DNA of 64,000 nucleotides from the NCBI GenBank assembly GCA_019914995.1, contig CM034140.1, forward strand, positions 4,154,001 through 4,218,000. Reading direction: 5' to 3'. This document shows positions 1 through 12,291 of the stretch, piece by piece. This stretch comes from Acanthochlamys bracteata. Taxonomy: Eukaryota > Streptophyta > Magnoliopsida > Pandanales > Velloziaceae. A program made the translations under genes and the position numbers. The notes under the pieces were generated by a model that saw only the letters and a list, made by a program, of their open reading frames with translations, was not told the DNA's origin and did not search any database. The number at the start of each line of letters is the position of its first letter. The stretch's first letter is position 1.

Positions 1-1492
1 CCATCTTGTTTACATATGGTCATGTAAGCCATCTTTACACACACACCGATACATAAGAGAATCAGTACACAAGTATACCCAACCTGCACACATCTGCAGT
101 ATATTCAACAGAGTAAGTTGAGAAGTTCAATCATGAATTCAGTCATCTGAATACCAAACCAGATGGGTGGAGCTAATGATCCGGTGCCTATATAATGGTT
201 AAGGTGATGAAATCTCAAAATGCCATCCTATCCTTTTGGATTGGTGTTGTTAAAGAGGACTTCTTCCATCAATTATAAATATACAGCTAAACCTTACAAG
301 AGATTCTTCAATCAATTATAAATATACAGCTAAACCTTACAAGAGATTCTACGCTACCTGGATGATTTTAAATTCTTTTGAACTTCACACAACCCTCCTT
401 CCAAAACATTGAAACAGGACAACAATAAAGAAACCTATCAATGGCACTTGGGACCCAGAAGATATAAGTTATTATTCATTCTTGACTCTTGGGTTCAGAG
501 AGACACTACCATAAATCAAGAACAGAGGTGATGCTCATGGTGTATATACCTACATCTTTAGAGTAGTAAAGCATCCAATGGCATGCACGCCAGAACACTA
601 AGCATCTTAAGATGTGGAATCAATAAGCTGAACAAGCCCGCATGTTTGTTACGCAAAGCAACTTCAAGTATACAATAGCAACCAAATATACTCTAAAAAT
701 GATGACAATTTCTAGATTCATCAAGTCATTAGTTATAGGGAGTATGCTAGTCGAGTTTTGAAAGTATAAGCATAGAATCAGTACATAAATTTTGAGTCAT
801 CAACATAGGTAACTAAAATCACAAAGCATAGAGATAACAAAACAGCTTAAAAAGCATCACCTCTGTTCAAAAGTGAACCACCAAGCACAAGGATCATAGT
901 TGCATTCTTGTGAATATAACAAGTATTTAAACAAACAATCATACTTTATCAATTAAAGAAAGACATATAGGGTTGACTCCCTTAGTTTTCAGCTATCTAG
1001 TTTTGGGGTATGAAATCTTGGAATCCTGGCCAATTTGTAGAAATGATAATGGCAAGCAAGAGATTTATTGAGATCATAGTGAGACATGGACAATTTGTTA
1101 ACAGAGTGATCAACACAATGTCAGTCACAACAAAATATGAATCTATCATATATGTCAAAGGTATGACACAATAACACTTACTACAATAAAAATCATAGCC
1201 ACTTGTTCATTAGCATACAGCTTTTTAGCTAGTGAGGTAATTAGAGAGATGTACAACCAAGACAAGTCTTAGAAAAAACAAAACGCATATGTTAACGAGG
1301 ATCCAACAACACACAACAAATTTCCATATTCCTAGATAAGATTGATATGCATAAAAGCTACACCCGTAGAATTGCTAATTGCGACAAAATGTTCAAAGTA
1401 TAAGCCGACTAGCACAAATTGGAGCAGTAAACCCATTTATAGATAACTCAGAGGACAAGAAAAGATATGTCTCACATTCAACTACTACTCAC
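1..1492. other. Non-coding flank downstream of UBA2 gene
   Basis: No coding exon is recognisable here on either strand. The stretch lies 3' of the minus-strand UBA2-type gene and may hold its 3' UTR and UTR introns, but no transcript boundary can be fixed from sequence. The only distinct structure is a 43-bp tandem duplication at 268-350. Confidence 0.5.
268..350. repeat. 43-bp tandem duplication
   Basis: A unit starting atcaattataaatatacagc is present twice in direct orientation, at 268 and 311, nearly identical over about 40 bases. It looks like a recent local duplication. No function is implied. Confidence 0.9.
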
Positions 1493-2775
1493 TCAACGTC
1501 CATGGTAAGGAGGCATCTCTGGTCCCCTTGGCCTCATCCCTGGTTGATTCCTCATTCCAGCAGATGATGGATTCTTGCTGCTCAGATATCCTCCATGCAC
1601 TCCATGTGGAGGCCCATAATACCCCATCATACCAGGGTCAGCACCAGCCATCCTTGCTGCAGAAGGACCACTACCGCCAATCCCCCCTCCCATACCACCT
1701 CCTCCAATTGGCGGATGAAGAGTTGAAGGTTCCTTGTTCGCTGGTGGTGGTACTCCAGGTCCAGCATTCATAAATCCAGGACCACCAAAATTGTGCTCAA
1801 GGAACCCTCCTGCAGGTAGGTTCATACCCAGACCCATGAATCCTCCACCGGGATTAATGCCAAAGCCAGGCCCAGGGCGATATGGCATTCCATGGTCAGG
1901 ACCGTATGGCATTCTGTGGTCAGGTCCGTATGGCATTCTGTGGTCATTATGCCCAGAGCCAACTGGCATTCCGTTGTCATTGTGCCGCATATTTCCTCCT
2001 GCTGGCCGTGGTGGCGTAATTGGAGATGTCTTCTTACTAGGTCCATCAAGTGCCCTCTGAACTCCAAGCTCACGCCCTTCGAACATAACCTTTGGTAACT
2101 CCAATGCCCGCCTGCAAGCCTCAACCGTCTTGTAACTGAATATTGCAAAGTCTCCAAGCTTGCCTGAGGCCTTATCATACCCAAGCGGTCCTTCCTCGAT
2201 CTCTCCATACCTCGAAAAGAACGTCCTTAGCCTATCTGAATTCACATTCTCTGGTAAATTTGTCACGAAAACCTTATGACCAGAGGGTTCCAGAGCCGGC
2301 TGGCTTGCTGCCCCGAGCGCCGCAAGCTGGCAACTAACAGTCCGACTTCCAATTCTCTTATGTGGCTCTTTGAGAGCACGGCGAGCAGAGGCACGGGACT
2401 TGAAGAGAACAAACCCATAGCCCTTGCACCTCCCATTAGCCCGATCCACAACAGCCCTGCAATCTTCAATCTCGCCAAAAGGAGCAAAAACAGAAGAAAG
2501 ATCTTCACTGGTGGAGTCCCAAGAGAGTCCATGTACGAAGATCTTGCGGTGCACGGGATCAGAATCAGCAGTGGACAAAATCTTCTCGGCGATTTCAGGG
2601 TTGTTCAGTGCAGCTTCCTTCAAGAAATCAATCAGTTGATCTTTAGTAAACGGTTCGAGTAGATTTTTAATTGACTCCCTATCGTTTGGAATGATATCCC
2701 CGTCATCTTCTTCTTCTTCCTCTTCCACTTCCTCCTCTTCTTCTCCTTCTTCTTCTTCTTTTTTCACTTCTTCTA

Positions 2776-2806
<31 letters not shown>

Positions 2807-2813
2807 TTCCTCC

Positions 2814-2845
<32 letters not shown>

Positions 2846-2959
2846 TGATGATGATTCTTCTTCGGGCTCTGGCTCTGGTTCTGGTTCTGGTTTTTCCTTC
2901 TTTTTCGGGGTTTTCTTCACAGAAACCGATTTGCGTTGTTTCTTTGCAACCTTCACCAT
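1493..2959 (-). CDS. UBA2: UBA2-type RNA-binding protein with two RRMs
   Basis: Uninterrupted 488-residue ORF. A basic start (KKQRK, KKTPKKK) is followed by proline-glutamate repeats and a very long acidic tract (about residues 26-86, nearly all Glu). RRM1 spans about residues 139-214, with RNP2 KIFVHGLSW and RNP1 KGYGFVLF. RRM2 spans about 229-303, starting KVFVTNLP, with a weaker RNP1 (GDFAIFSY). The C-terminal 180 residues are rich in Gly, Pro and Met and include DHRMPYGP-type repeats. The order acidic N-terminus, two RRMs, Gly-rich tail is that of the plant UBP1-associated protein 2 (UBA2) family: nuclear hnRNP-like proteins that bind U-rich RNA and take part in wound, ABA and senescence responses. 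The acidic block is encoded by an imperfect GAA/GAG microsatellite and may vary in length. Which paralogue (a, b or c) it is cannot be told. A telo-box-like AAAACCCTA lies upstream near 3013-3021. Confidence 0.88.
2704..2865 (-). repeat. GAA/GAG trinucleotide tract encoding poly-Glu
   Basis: Imperfect CTT/CTC repeat on the plus strand, read as GAA/GAG in the minus-strand UBA2 frame. Because GAA and GAG are mixed, the tract is an interrupted microsatellite. It produces spurious poly-Ser and poly-Arg ORFs in other frames. Confidence 0.9.
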
Positions 2960-3125
2960 TGGTTTTGGGCAAATTGAGAAAATATTTTGGTCTTGGGGAA
3001 GACAAAAAGAAGAGGATAGGGTTTTGAAGAGCTCGGCGGGTTATGCAGAAGCTCGTTTCCGGCGAGCTAGAAAAACCTAATGCGCACGCTTGTGTCGAAA
3101 GGTTAATGTAATAGTTAAATAAGTT

Positions 3126-3198
3126 GGGGATGTAGCTCAACTGGTAGAGCGCTCGCTTTGCATGCGAGAGGTACAGGGTTCGACCCCCTGCATCTCCA
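3126..3198 (+). tRNA. tRNA-Ala (anticodon UGC)
   Basis: A 73-nt sequence that folds as a complete cloverleaf without intron. The acceptor stem GGGGATG/CATCTCC contains the G3:U70 wobble pair, the main identity element of alanine tRNA. D stem GCTC/GAGC; anticodon stem CTCGC/GCGAG with loop TTTGCAT giving anticodon TGC; T stem CAGGG/CCCTG with loop TTCGACC; discriminator A73. A box and B box (GGTTCGACCCC) are intact. CCA is not encoded, as expected for a nuclear gene. It decodes GCA and, by wobble, other alanine codons. It sits between the divergent UBA2 and 3505 genes. Confidence 0.97.
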
Positions 3199-3210
3199 TT
3201 TTTAATTTTT
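3199..3210 (+). terminator. Pol III oligo-T terminator of tRNA-Ala
   Basis: Two runs of five T directly follow the tRNA discriminator base, which suffices to terminate RNA polymerase III. They merge into a TTTTTC microsatellite running to about 3240. Confidence 0.8.
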
Positions 3211-3240
3211 CTTTTTCTTTTTCTTTTTCTTTTTCTTTTT
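3208..3240. repeat. (TTTTTC)n microsatellite
   Basis: About five hexanucleotide units directly downstream of the tRNA terminator, in the presumed 5' flank of the gene starting at 3505. Confidence 0.85.
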
Positions 3241-3504
3241 TACGGATTTGTACATGCTTCTCCTCTGTGTCCGGTAAACATATATTTTCCTTCTTTTTTG
3301 TTTTCTGTCGATTTTTCTTTACGTTGGAAAGCGACGCAGCTCCGCAAGTTTCTCTGGTCTCCTTTTCTTGTTCTTTCGGTCACCGTCGTTCATTCATCGT
3401 TCTACTCCACCTTCATTCTCCAAACCTTCTCCACAGAATAACAACACATTTCAAATTCTAATCCAAATAAAATTTTCTAAATTCAATCAATAGCTGCTTC
3501 AATC

Positions 3505-6500
3505 ATGCCTAAGTCCGCTTTCAAATCAACCACCCGCCGCTCTACTACCTCCTCCAACAGATCCCATTCTACTACAACTGCTTCGACCAACTCTTCTCTT
3601 CGCCGCTCTCGAAGCTTCAGCTCCATTTCCCAATCAAATCTTAATTCCAACTCCGGAACCGGTAACGGCAATGGTCCTCCTCCGCCGTCCTCAGCCGCCT
3701 GCTCCGCACGTGATCTCTCTGACTTCTCCCGTACCCGAGATAACCCTCTATTTGGTTGCTCTCCTTCTTCTTCGTCTTCTTCTACATCGCTTGACGTGGA
3801 CGCCAGACGAGGTCGATTGCCCGTCGAGAATGTTACTTCCACTAGAAACTTTTCTCGGCCGGCAGAGAGCCGGCGAGCTCGCTCTGTCTCCCGTGTGAGG
3901 TCCGAGGTGTGTGATGCAGTCAATTGTACCATGGCCAGTTTCCTTTTCGTCGTTAGCTATTCTTTGATAATGGTATGATAAATTGGCTTAACGCCGTCAA
4001 TTGTTACTAGCTATATTATCTGTTGAACTTCAAGCTTGAGTACTTTGTGATTTAACTATCAGGATTATGCAGGAATTTTTAATTTGCTTTTTTAGTCAGA
4101 ACCCAACCAATTCTGTATAGGATAAAAGTTATAGTGTCGCTTGTTATCAAACATTACGAAATTTATCCTAAATTAATTGGTTTTCCAGAAAATGCAAAAA
4201 GTTATCTTGTCATTCTAAGGCAATGTATTTGGGCTATCAGTAGTGATAGTTTTTTCCAATTTATTTCCTTTACCTTTAAATTTCTTGCAGGGTGGTGTTG
4301 GCCGGGGGTATCTCCGTTCAACATCTAGCTCAAGAAATAAGGAGATTAGCAGCTCAAGTGGGAACTCAAGTGACTTCAATGTGAATGATACATGGAGGCA
4401 GAATAGTAAACACCTTTCTAGGGATGCTGGGGAAACATCTAGTGTAAATAATAAGAGTGGTTTTGGCCCCTTTATTTATTTGGATAGGTTGCATACTGGA
4501 TTTCATGATTTTGTAATGCATGTATGTGTTATGTTTTAGTGTTGTGCATTTGGTCACAACTGGGACGATGGGGTTTCAGCTTGTTCATTTTCAGATTCAG
4601 AGGAAGCAACAATCAGAGATTTCTGTGAGCAAATGCAGGTGCTCTTTCACATTTAAGTTACTTAATTAAAGGCTGATCTCTTTTGCAGTCGATTTTCTCT
4701 TCAAAATGCTATTAATTTCATTGTGATATTGGTGAAGGTGATCATGCATTTTGTTGTCAGTCATATACTTTTGATTTTATCTTCTCCAGAGTGAGCTTCT
4801 TGGAGATGATGAAGAAGGTGGTACTGCTGATGATACTGCTCAATCTGAAGTATGGCCCAACGTCTCGGAAATTAAAAATGACCTTGAGAATGTATGTGCT
4901 TTTTCCTTTTGATTCATCTTTAATTTCTCGTACTGCCTTGGCATTATTACTAGCTTCATCTAAAGAAGTACTATCAAAATATGAGATTATATCAACGAGG
5001 TTGCAACTTTACTTGCTCTCTTGCAGTAGATTAAGAAGTTCGGAAGTGAAATGGATGAGGAAACATTACCAGATCTTTCCATCATTGCACAAGTTGATAA
5101 ATAGCAAGGCTCTCCATAAATTGTTAATATCCCATTTGAATTATAGTTGCATACTGGCTTAAGTTTTGCAATAGTTTCGTGCTAGCCAATTTGTTTTTTT
5201 CAAGATCCTTACATGATTAGCTACCTTCTGTGATCTTATCTTTCTGGTTTGTTAGTTGACAGTTGAATTTCTTATTAAAGGGTTTTAACAGCCTTGAACA
5301 AAATTAGGTAGCCAGACATGTAACTATTTCTGCTGAGACTTTTTAATTGGAAAATGTAATGCGTTAAATGGAGAAGACCAGATGTATATGATAAGACAAT
5401 ATGGCAGCGGTCTTTTCTATAAATTTACTGTGCCATTCGAAAAAACTTAGAAACTTAGGTGCCATCTTAGTAAGTGGTTTCAGTATGCGTCTCCAAGCTG
5501 TTGGATGACATGTGCACCACGACCTGCATTATGTAAATAGAATTTTGTTTCCAAACAAGTTGTAGTTTCTTACATGGCAAAATGTAGCGTGGGGAATGTA
5601 TCGAATACTTGAGCTATAGAGCAGTAAAGCAGGTGGAAACTAAAGGGAGTACCAGTTCAACCTAAGTCATATTGGTTGCATAAGAGTTCTGCCTCACAAT
5701 GCAAGATTCTTTTCAAAAGTTTGTGGTGAAAGACCTCGTACATTTTTGGCTAAACTTTATGAGGTAACACTTTCAATGTTACTTTGCCCATCAGCGAATA
5801 CTCCATATATTAGTTGATGAGGAATTTTAGTCATTTATTAGGTGATGTAATTGTGTAAGTTAGGCCATCTGGAGGAATATATAGAACTAGTTTTTGTAGG
5901 AATAGTGTATTTCTCCTGAATTATTGAGTCAAGAGCATTGTTGTTTGTTTAGTTTAGTGTAAATGTGCTAGAAAACATGAACACTTTTGTGACTTATATA
6001 TCTTCCAGAAGCCTTCAATATATTCAAGATCTACTTTGCCTAATAAAAGAGTACTTATTCATATCTGTGTCAGTCACTCTATTAAATTAATATGAGGCCA
6101 GGCCCATGAACGTGCAAGGAAACTTAGGGCAGATTTAGCTGTTGAGGAGCAGCGTAAGCAAGAACTTAGTAGAATGCTAAAGGAGATGCTGCCCACTCGC
6201 AAACATTCAGAAAGTCAGAAGACTCGATCAAGAAGAAAGGTCTTTCGATACTGTCATTAGTTTAGATTACCTATCTTTCACTTCGTTTATCTATGTTGAA
6301 ATTCAATAGCTTTAATATTTTCCCCTCTATTCTTTTTCTTGGGGAGTTCCGTTTGCTTCGGTTTTAAATGAGATATTTTTGCACTGGCTGTAGGCAAATA
6401 TAGAGCGAAATCATGTGTCTCGACATTTAGCTGAACAAGCAAGGAATTACTTCGAGGAATGTGTGTCTATTTCAACATTTGATAGCTCTGACATCTCATC

Positions 6501-7565
6501 ATTTGAAGATCCAGCACTTGTTTGTACAGATGCTGCTTCTCAGTTAAATAGTTCTGGGTATCACCCAATATCCGATCTCTCAGCTTCTGGTTGCCTTAAT
6601 GATCATTTCCAGCACCAACAGGTATGCTTTGTCATGACCTTTCGTACAGGGGGTGTACCTCCCTTATACCAACTTGTGTAGGTTCCGGACCTATTCTGTT
6701 TGATTGGATTACTTTGTGCTTGGTTACATAGGTTATTTTAGGAGGTTTTCAAAAGAAACACATTTCTTACATCTCATAAATATCTATTGTACAATATGAT
6801 GCATCAATTGTCATCTCTGCGTGCAATTCCCCTGCCGTAGTAATATCTCAGGAGTTCTGTTACTCTGATGCCTCGTAGTTTAGGAGAGCCAGAATTGGAT
6901 TTTCTGAAGTTATATGGGACTCAATCTTTTACTTTTAAAAAAATTATAATAGAACTTCTTGTCTGAATTCATCTTATAGATATGGTTGTGTAGTGGTTAT
7001 AATTATGTCTTTTAGCACATCAATCTGCATGTTTGGCCTCTTAGAAACTGTTGGTCCAATTTATTATTGTAGGACACCAACTATTGAGGTAGGAGAAAAC
7101 ACAAAAAACGTACAAGTATATACAAGTTAGAGGTTTTAAATTCTATCTTCTGAAGCGAAGCAAATTTGTTTATGCTCACAGGAATGTGAAAACCAAACGC
7201 AGTGTTCACTGAGCTTTAGGGGATCTGATATAGGAGTGATCAGCAACTGCAGCTATGGCACAGTTCTGATGAATGAAAGTAGTGACCATGAGGGTCTGCG
7301 AAGCTTTACTAAACCATGCTGTGGTTTTCTTCAATATCCATCTGTGTCCAAGTCCATAGAAACAGATGCACTTGACATCAGGTATTACACAAAAATGTTC
7401 GAAAAACAAACAAGAAAGGCAGTTGATCGCAGCAAAGTCAGGTACAATCCAGATGACTACAAGAACCACACTTCAGTTGAAAGATTGCTTCTTGACAGGC
7501 TGACCTATAAAAGCAGAATAGAGGCAGGTGGTTTGCTCATTTGTGACATAAGAACATTTCTATAG
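3505..7565 (+). CDS. Serine-rich plant protein of unknown function, 8 exons
   Basis: Rebuilt exons: 3505-3906, 4291-4443, 4540-4638, 4790-4891, 5030-5092, 6102-6239, 6394-6621, 7182-7565. All junctions are GT-AG and every intron is phase 0, giving 522 residues. I do not recognise a named family. The first 134 residues are basic and Ser/Thr-rich (RRSTTSSNRS; SLRRSRSFSS), like a disordered, phosphorylatable region. Exon 3 carries NWDDGVSACSFSDSEEATI. Exon 6 is a charged helix, probably coiled coil (HERARKLRADLAVEEQRKQ). Exon 8 holds a conserved-looking block (RYYTKMFEKQTRKAVDRSKV) and ends GGLLICDIRTFL. Weak points are exon 5, whose donor CAA-GTTGAT is non-consensus, and the C-terminus, where a donor at the GCAG/GTGGTT site could lead to a further exon. 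No signal peptide or membrane segment is seen. Confidence 0.65.
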
Positions 7566-8279
7566 TTGTTTCGTATATATTAGTATTCATTATTTAAAGC
7601 TGGAAATGATGTGCAGATTTTAGAAGTTTTTGCGAAAGTGCTTTTTCACTTCTGATGTGTTACAGTTGTGCTGCGCAATCCAAATTTTGTTGCGCTTTGC
7701 GAAGACTAGTACATAGGAAAACTCAATGTAAAGTTGTTAGTGGCTGCAGCTTAGTTTATTGGACAATTATTTATGCCTAGAGTAGATTGTGATACTGATC
7801 TTGATTCTCTCTAGTGTTATCTATATGATTCACTTCTCAGCTGTAAGGACCATGGGCGTGTTACTTTAACAGGTCTGGGTTGCCTATAACTTCAGTCGGC
7901 TACAGAAAAATTATTATTTGAATGATACTTCGGCCCATATCCTGTTTGTCTTAGGTAACGTTCCTCTAGCTGTTTTGTATTGAAGTATAATCTGTTCTAT
8001 ATTAGGTGATGTTTGGTTAAACTGTTTAATTTTTTTTCTAACTTTTCATTTTATATTTTTTAATAATTGTTTATAATATTTTATGAAATTTTATTTAAAT
8101 TTTTAAAATACAGAAAATATTTACGTAGTAAGAATTAATTATTTTTACATAAAATAAAATTCGATGTTTAAAAATTTTTAATATTTTATTTAAAATGTTT
8201 TATTTTAAAAGCATTGTCAAATATCTTTTTTATTATGGTTTGCTTATTTAAATTATAACCTCTTGTGTTAAAGTAGAAG
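7566..8279. other. AT-rich spacer
   Basis: Non-coding DNA after the 3505-7565 gene, including its likely 3' UTR. From about 8000 to 8225 it holds a member of the dispersed AT-rich repeat family (poly-A/T blocks with TTTAAATTTTTAAA-like core). Confidence 0.5.
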
Positions 8280-9150
8280 CATAGTTGTCAGATTTAGATT
8301 GTCCGAATCAATTCGGAAATTATCAATCAGGACGGTAAATCGGTCCAGTTTGCAAAAAAAAATCGTGTATACAATCAATCCGTTTTGTTCCGTTTAATTC
8401 GCTTCAATCTGGTCGATCTGTCCGTCCAAATCAAACCAGATTGAATGAAATTAAAAAAATTTAAATTGATAATATATTTGATAAAAAGATAATTATTAAT
8501 AATCCTATATTGAAAAATAATATGTCATTTAAATTTTGTATTTGGATGTGATAATGTAAAAATATAGTTAGTTATGTCTCATTTGTAAATATCAATTATT
8601 AGTAACTTTTTAATTTTTATATTATAAATTATTTAGACTCAAATATGTATTATTCAAAAAATTGGTTATGTCTTTATTATAATTTATTTGTTTTATGATT
8701 TTATCTTTTCTTAATTGCCTTAATTATTTAAATAATTTCTCATTATAAATTTTTGCTGTTATTTTTGTTGTTGGTAGTGGGGGTAATATTATAGTGGTAA
8801 TATTTTAATTTTTGCTGTGATTGTTATTACTATTGTTAGTAGTGGTAATATTATAGTAAAAATACTTTATTTTTTGCTATGATTATTGCTGCTGTTGTTG
8901 TTGGTGTCATGGTGGCAGTAGGTTTTTTATTTTGATTATTTTTGTTGTTGTTCAAAAGTAACTAGATTTTTTAATGTGATTATTATTATTATTAGTTGAA
9001 AAATAACGTTGACGATGCAGCTTTCTCGCTCCCGTCGACGTTTTAATATTATTGATCCAACGAATTGAATCGTTAATCCGACGAATCAACCGAAAATTGT
9101 GATCCAGATAGCTTTTTGATTTGATATTCGGTCCAGTTCTTACAACTATG
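8280..9150. mobile_element. 871-bp non-autonomous DNA transposon with CATAGTTGT ends
   Basis: The ends are perfect 9-bp inverted repeats, CATAGTTGT...ACAACTATG. Flanking 8-mers AGTAGAAG (8272-8279) and AATATAAG (9151-9158) match at 6 of 8 positions, as expected of an old 8-bp target-site duplication of hAT type. Subterminal sequences are rich in GAATCAATTCGG / CGAATCAACCG-like motifs. No transposase ORF is present. An element with similar ends lies at 60822-61397. Confidence 0.7.
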
Positions 9151-11800
9151 AATATAAGAGGGAGAAGTTAGAAGAACATTTATTTCACAGGTCAAACTCT
9201 TGATAGCAAGGAATGGTTACATCAAGGGTGTCTTGCTTTCACACGTACGTTTCATTTTCTTATATTAAAAAGTTATTTTTAACTTATTTTTTATATGTAC
9301 AAAATTATTTGCAGCTTACTTGTTCTTAAAAAAATACAAAAATTAAATTTATTTTTAATAACACTATTTATAGTAATTGATTTATTAATAATTTTTTTCT
9401 CAGTAACTCTCCAAACTTTCGGCATAAAACTCTGGATATGAAGCAAGCGTAATAAGTAATTTTTTAAGGATATTTAAAAATGCTTATAAAATAAAATTTT
9501 TTTGAAATAAAAAATATTTTTATTTTTTAAAAAAATAAGTTTTATTTTATTGATTTTACAAAAATAATAAAAATATGTAATAAAAAAATTCATTACGTAA
9601 ACTATTTTTATATTTTTTAAATTTTTAAATAAAATTTTTAAATATTTATAAAATATATATTAAAATTGTGAAATAAAAAATTAAAAAATTATTTATAGAA
9701 AACGTCTTCCAAACGGAGAGAAAGAAATTATTAATAAATAAATTAACATAAATAGTGCCAAGCGGTATTTATTGAATCCAATATCTGAAGTGCCAAGCGG
9801 TAGAGCTTATCAAATTCCATTCATTTATTCCGAAGAAATCTTGGATTACGAACTCCAGCTGTGACTGCTTGGCTACTGTTTGCTGAGTTTCGGATTACTA
9901 ATATTTCATTTTAGATTATTAAAACTACAGATAACAAATATCGGGACAAGATTTAAGCTTATTTTAAATTCTTTATTGTAAACACAACGCTCTCAAATTT
10001 CCGAAGTAGTAGTTCGGCACCCAAGCAGACAACGAGATTTCAACATGATCTCAAAAGAAGCCTTGCCCCATACTGATGCTTCAACGAGATTCAACGTAAA
10101 TCCTCATCTTCTTCTTCAAAGATCTACTTTGAATCTCCAACTCTTCTAAATGAGTCTTAAGAATCTATTGAACTTTTGTGGAAGAGATCAAATAGAAAAA
10201 TCTTCACAAATCTCTTTAGACCGTAGGCTGTGTTTCAAAGTAAATTTTTAAAAAATATTTTTTAATATTTCAGTTTATATTTTTTAATAAATTATATATA
10301 TATATATATATATTAAAATTCTAAAAATAAAAAATCATATTATATTTAATTGTTATTTATTTTTATTTTAAAATAAAATAAATATTTATTATTTTAAAAA
10401 ATTTATTTTTTTAAGTATTTCTAAATGGCCTAAGCTCTCCCTTATATGAGGAAGATATGAGGGTAATTTGGTAATAAAGGATGATAAAAAATGAAAGAGA
10501 AATTATGATCTAGGTCTTAAATTTTAAATTTAAAATTAAAATATGCCCTGAAATGCACCTATAAAAAATAATTTTTAATCCTGCACAATTGGGCCTTCCT
10601 TGTTAGAGACCATTTTTGCATATTTTCTACATTTAACTCATTATTTTCTATTATTTTATTTATATATATGCTATATCATATAATTTATGCCAATACGTTG
10701 AATACAAAACATTATAAAGGATGAAAATAAAACATTTATTAATCAAACATTCATAAAAACTGGAATATTCTATTCTTATTATGGCTTTTTGGGCCAAAGC
10801 CCATTAAGGCCTAATCTTTAAAGCCTATTTAGCAAATTAATGTGGTTTGCTGGTGTTAAATTAAGGTTGATATAACAACCAAACACAAACTTTCAAAAAG
10901 TTTAAACATCAACTCTTGTGTTAAGAGGACCCATTTTAACGTTAGTTGGTTCCTTTGTTTTCAGAAAAGAAAAATGAGAACCTTTATTTTTTTTAGGAAA
11001 ACAACAATTGGTTTGTTTATCAAAACCGAAGGTAGTTAAAGCATGCCTTTCAAGTTTCAACGAGCGCACTAATAAGTGTGGGGTTAGAGAAAATAATCAT
11101 CATTAGATCACCAACCCTAGCTCTTTCATTAAAATCAAAACCAAAAATTGTTCAACTCCATTCATTGTCCCAATTTCATTTTATCAATAATTCTTAGAAT
11201 CCTGCTCTCTATCCCGCTTTTAAGTTTCAATAATTCTCTATTTGGATTGATTAATTTATTTTATAGTAAATTATTTCATTAAAGTCTATTGAAATTATGA
11301 GCAGATGACGTAACATTATTTGTAATTGTTTTTATTTTTTGTTAGATTAGAGTCGGCAACTTTACTTGCATATTTTTAGGAAAATGTCTTGCTTTTTCCT
11401 GGAATTTACTTTAAAAACATTTTTTGAGGACTACGGAAATGGAATACCTTTTGTTTTCTTTGTATCTTATTCCACTATCAATCAAGAAACACAAAGAATA
11501 AAGAGAACAAAAAGCTTTGCACATATACCAGCTAAGCAAAACGAAGCAGTGCATTTTGAAAATTCAACCTTAACCTTACTTAAATTACAAATCAGGAGAG
11601 CAAATGCATACTGGCGTTACAGTAAATAAGTATAAATTAAGTGGTATTTTACAAAGAAACTGCTCGCTTAGCACATTTCAAGCGCCGCCTACTTGTTTCT
11701 GCCGAAACGTTTTACAAAATTCTCCTTAGTTTGATTTCTAATTTCCCTCCGTATCCCCAACACCTTCTCTCTTCTCGAGCTTTTCGAATACAAAAACCAA
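9151..11800. other. AT-rich intergenic DNA with repeat copies
   Basis: No gene is recognisable. It contains further copies of the dispersed AT-rich repeat at about 9460-9720 and 10230-10440. The short ORF at 11366-11629 has no family features and is probably chance. Confidence 0.5.
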
Positions 11801-11824
11801 AGCACAACTCATAGCAACGGTAAA

Positions 11825-11862
11825 CTCTCTCTATCTCTATCTCTCTCTCACTCTCTTTCTTT
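11825..11862. repeat. CT-rich microsatellite in 5' leader
   Basis: Imperfect CTCTCT/CTAT repeat in the presumed 5' UTR or first UTR intron of the coiled-coil gene. Pyrimidine-rich leaders are common in plant genes. Confidence 0.6.
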
Positions 11863-12291
11863 TTCCTTATTATTGATTCTTCGAATTAATGGAGAATCTA
11901 TAATTAGGGAATCATTTTTACCGCAATTAATCGGTAATTAATTGCCAGGTCTTCTCGAATTTTGATTTCGTCTTCGAATTTTGAAAACGACTCAGCAACG
12001 ACAAGTGAGATTTGTATTATTTCAATTGTCATCGAATTTTGCCCTTTCTTGCGAGTAATTTTGTTGTAGTTCTGTTTCTGGTAAGGTTCAATTTCTTCTG
12101 GAGGTTTCGAGGTTTTTTCCTGATTATAGTACTACTATGATATTTGGGTATGTTGATATCACTAACTGCTCTGATGATTTCGTTTTTGTTAAAGTTTTTG
12201 GTTTGCATTTTTCTTTGTAGTGGGATAATTCAGTTTCTTTCTATAGGACTGAAGAAAATGTTTAACACTCGAGCTCTGTATTAGGGCGGGG

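Noticed and set aside
1822-2208. 128-aa minus-strand ORF overlapping UBA2
   Set aside because: Out-of-frame shadow of the UBA2 coding exon.
2691-3080. 129-aa plus-strand ORF with long poly-Ser run
   Set aside because: It is the antisense reading of the GAA/GAG tract of the UBA2 gene; the protein is pure repeat translation.
3483-3932. 149-aa minus-strand ORF
   Set aside because: Antisense to the first exon of the 3505 gene; composition is that of a reversed Ser-rich exon.
11366-11629. 87-aa plus-strand ORF
   Set aside because: Lacks family features and sits in AT-rich spacer; probably chance.
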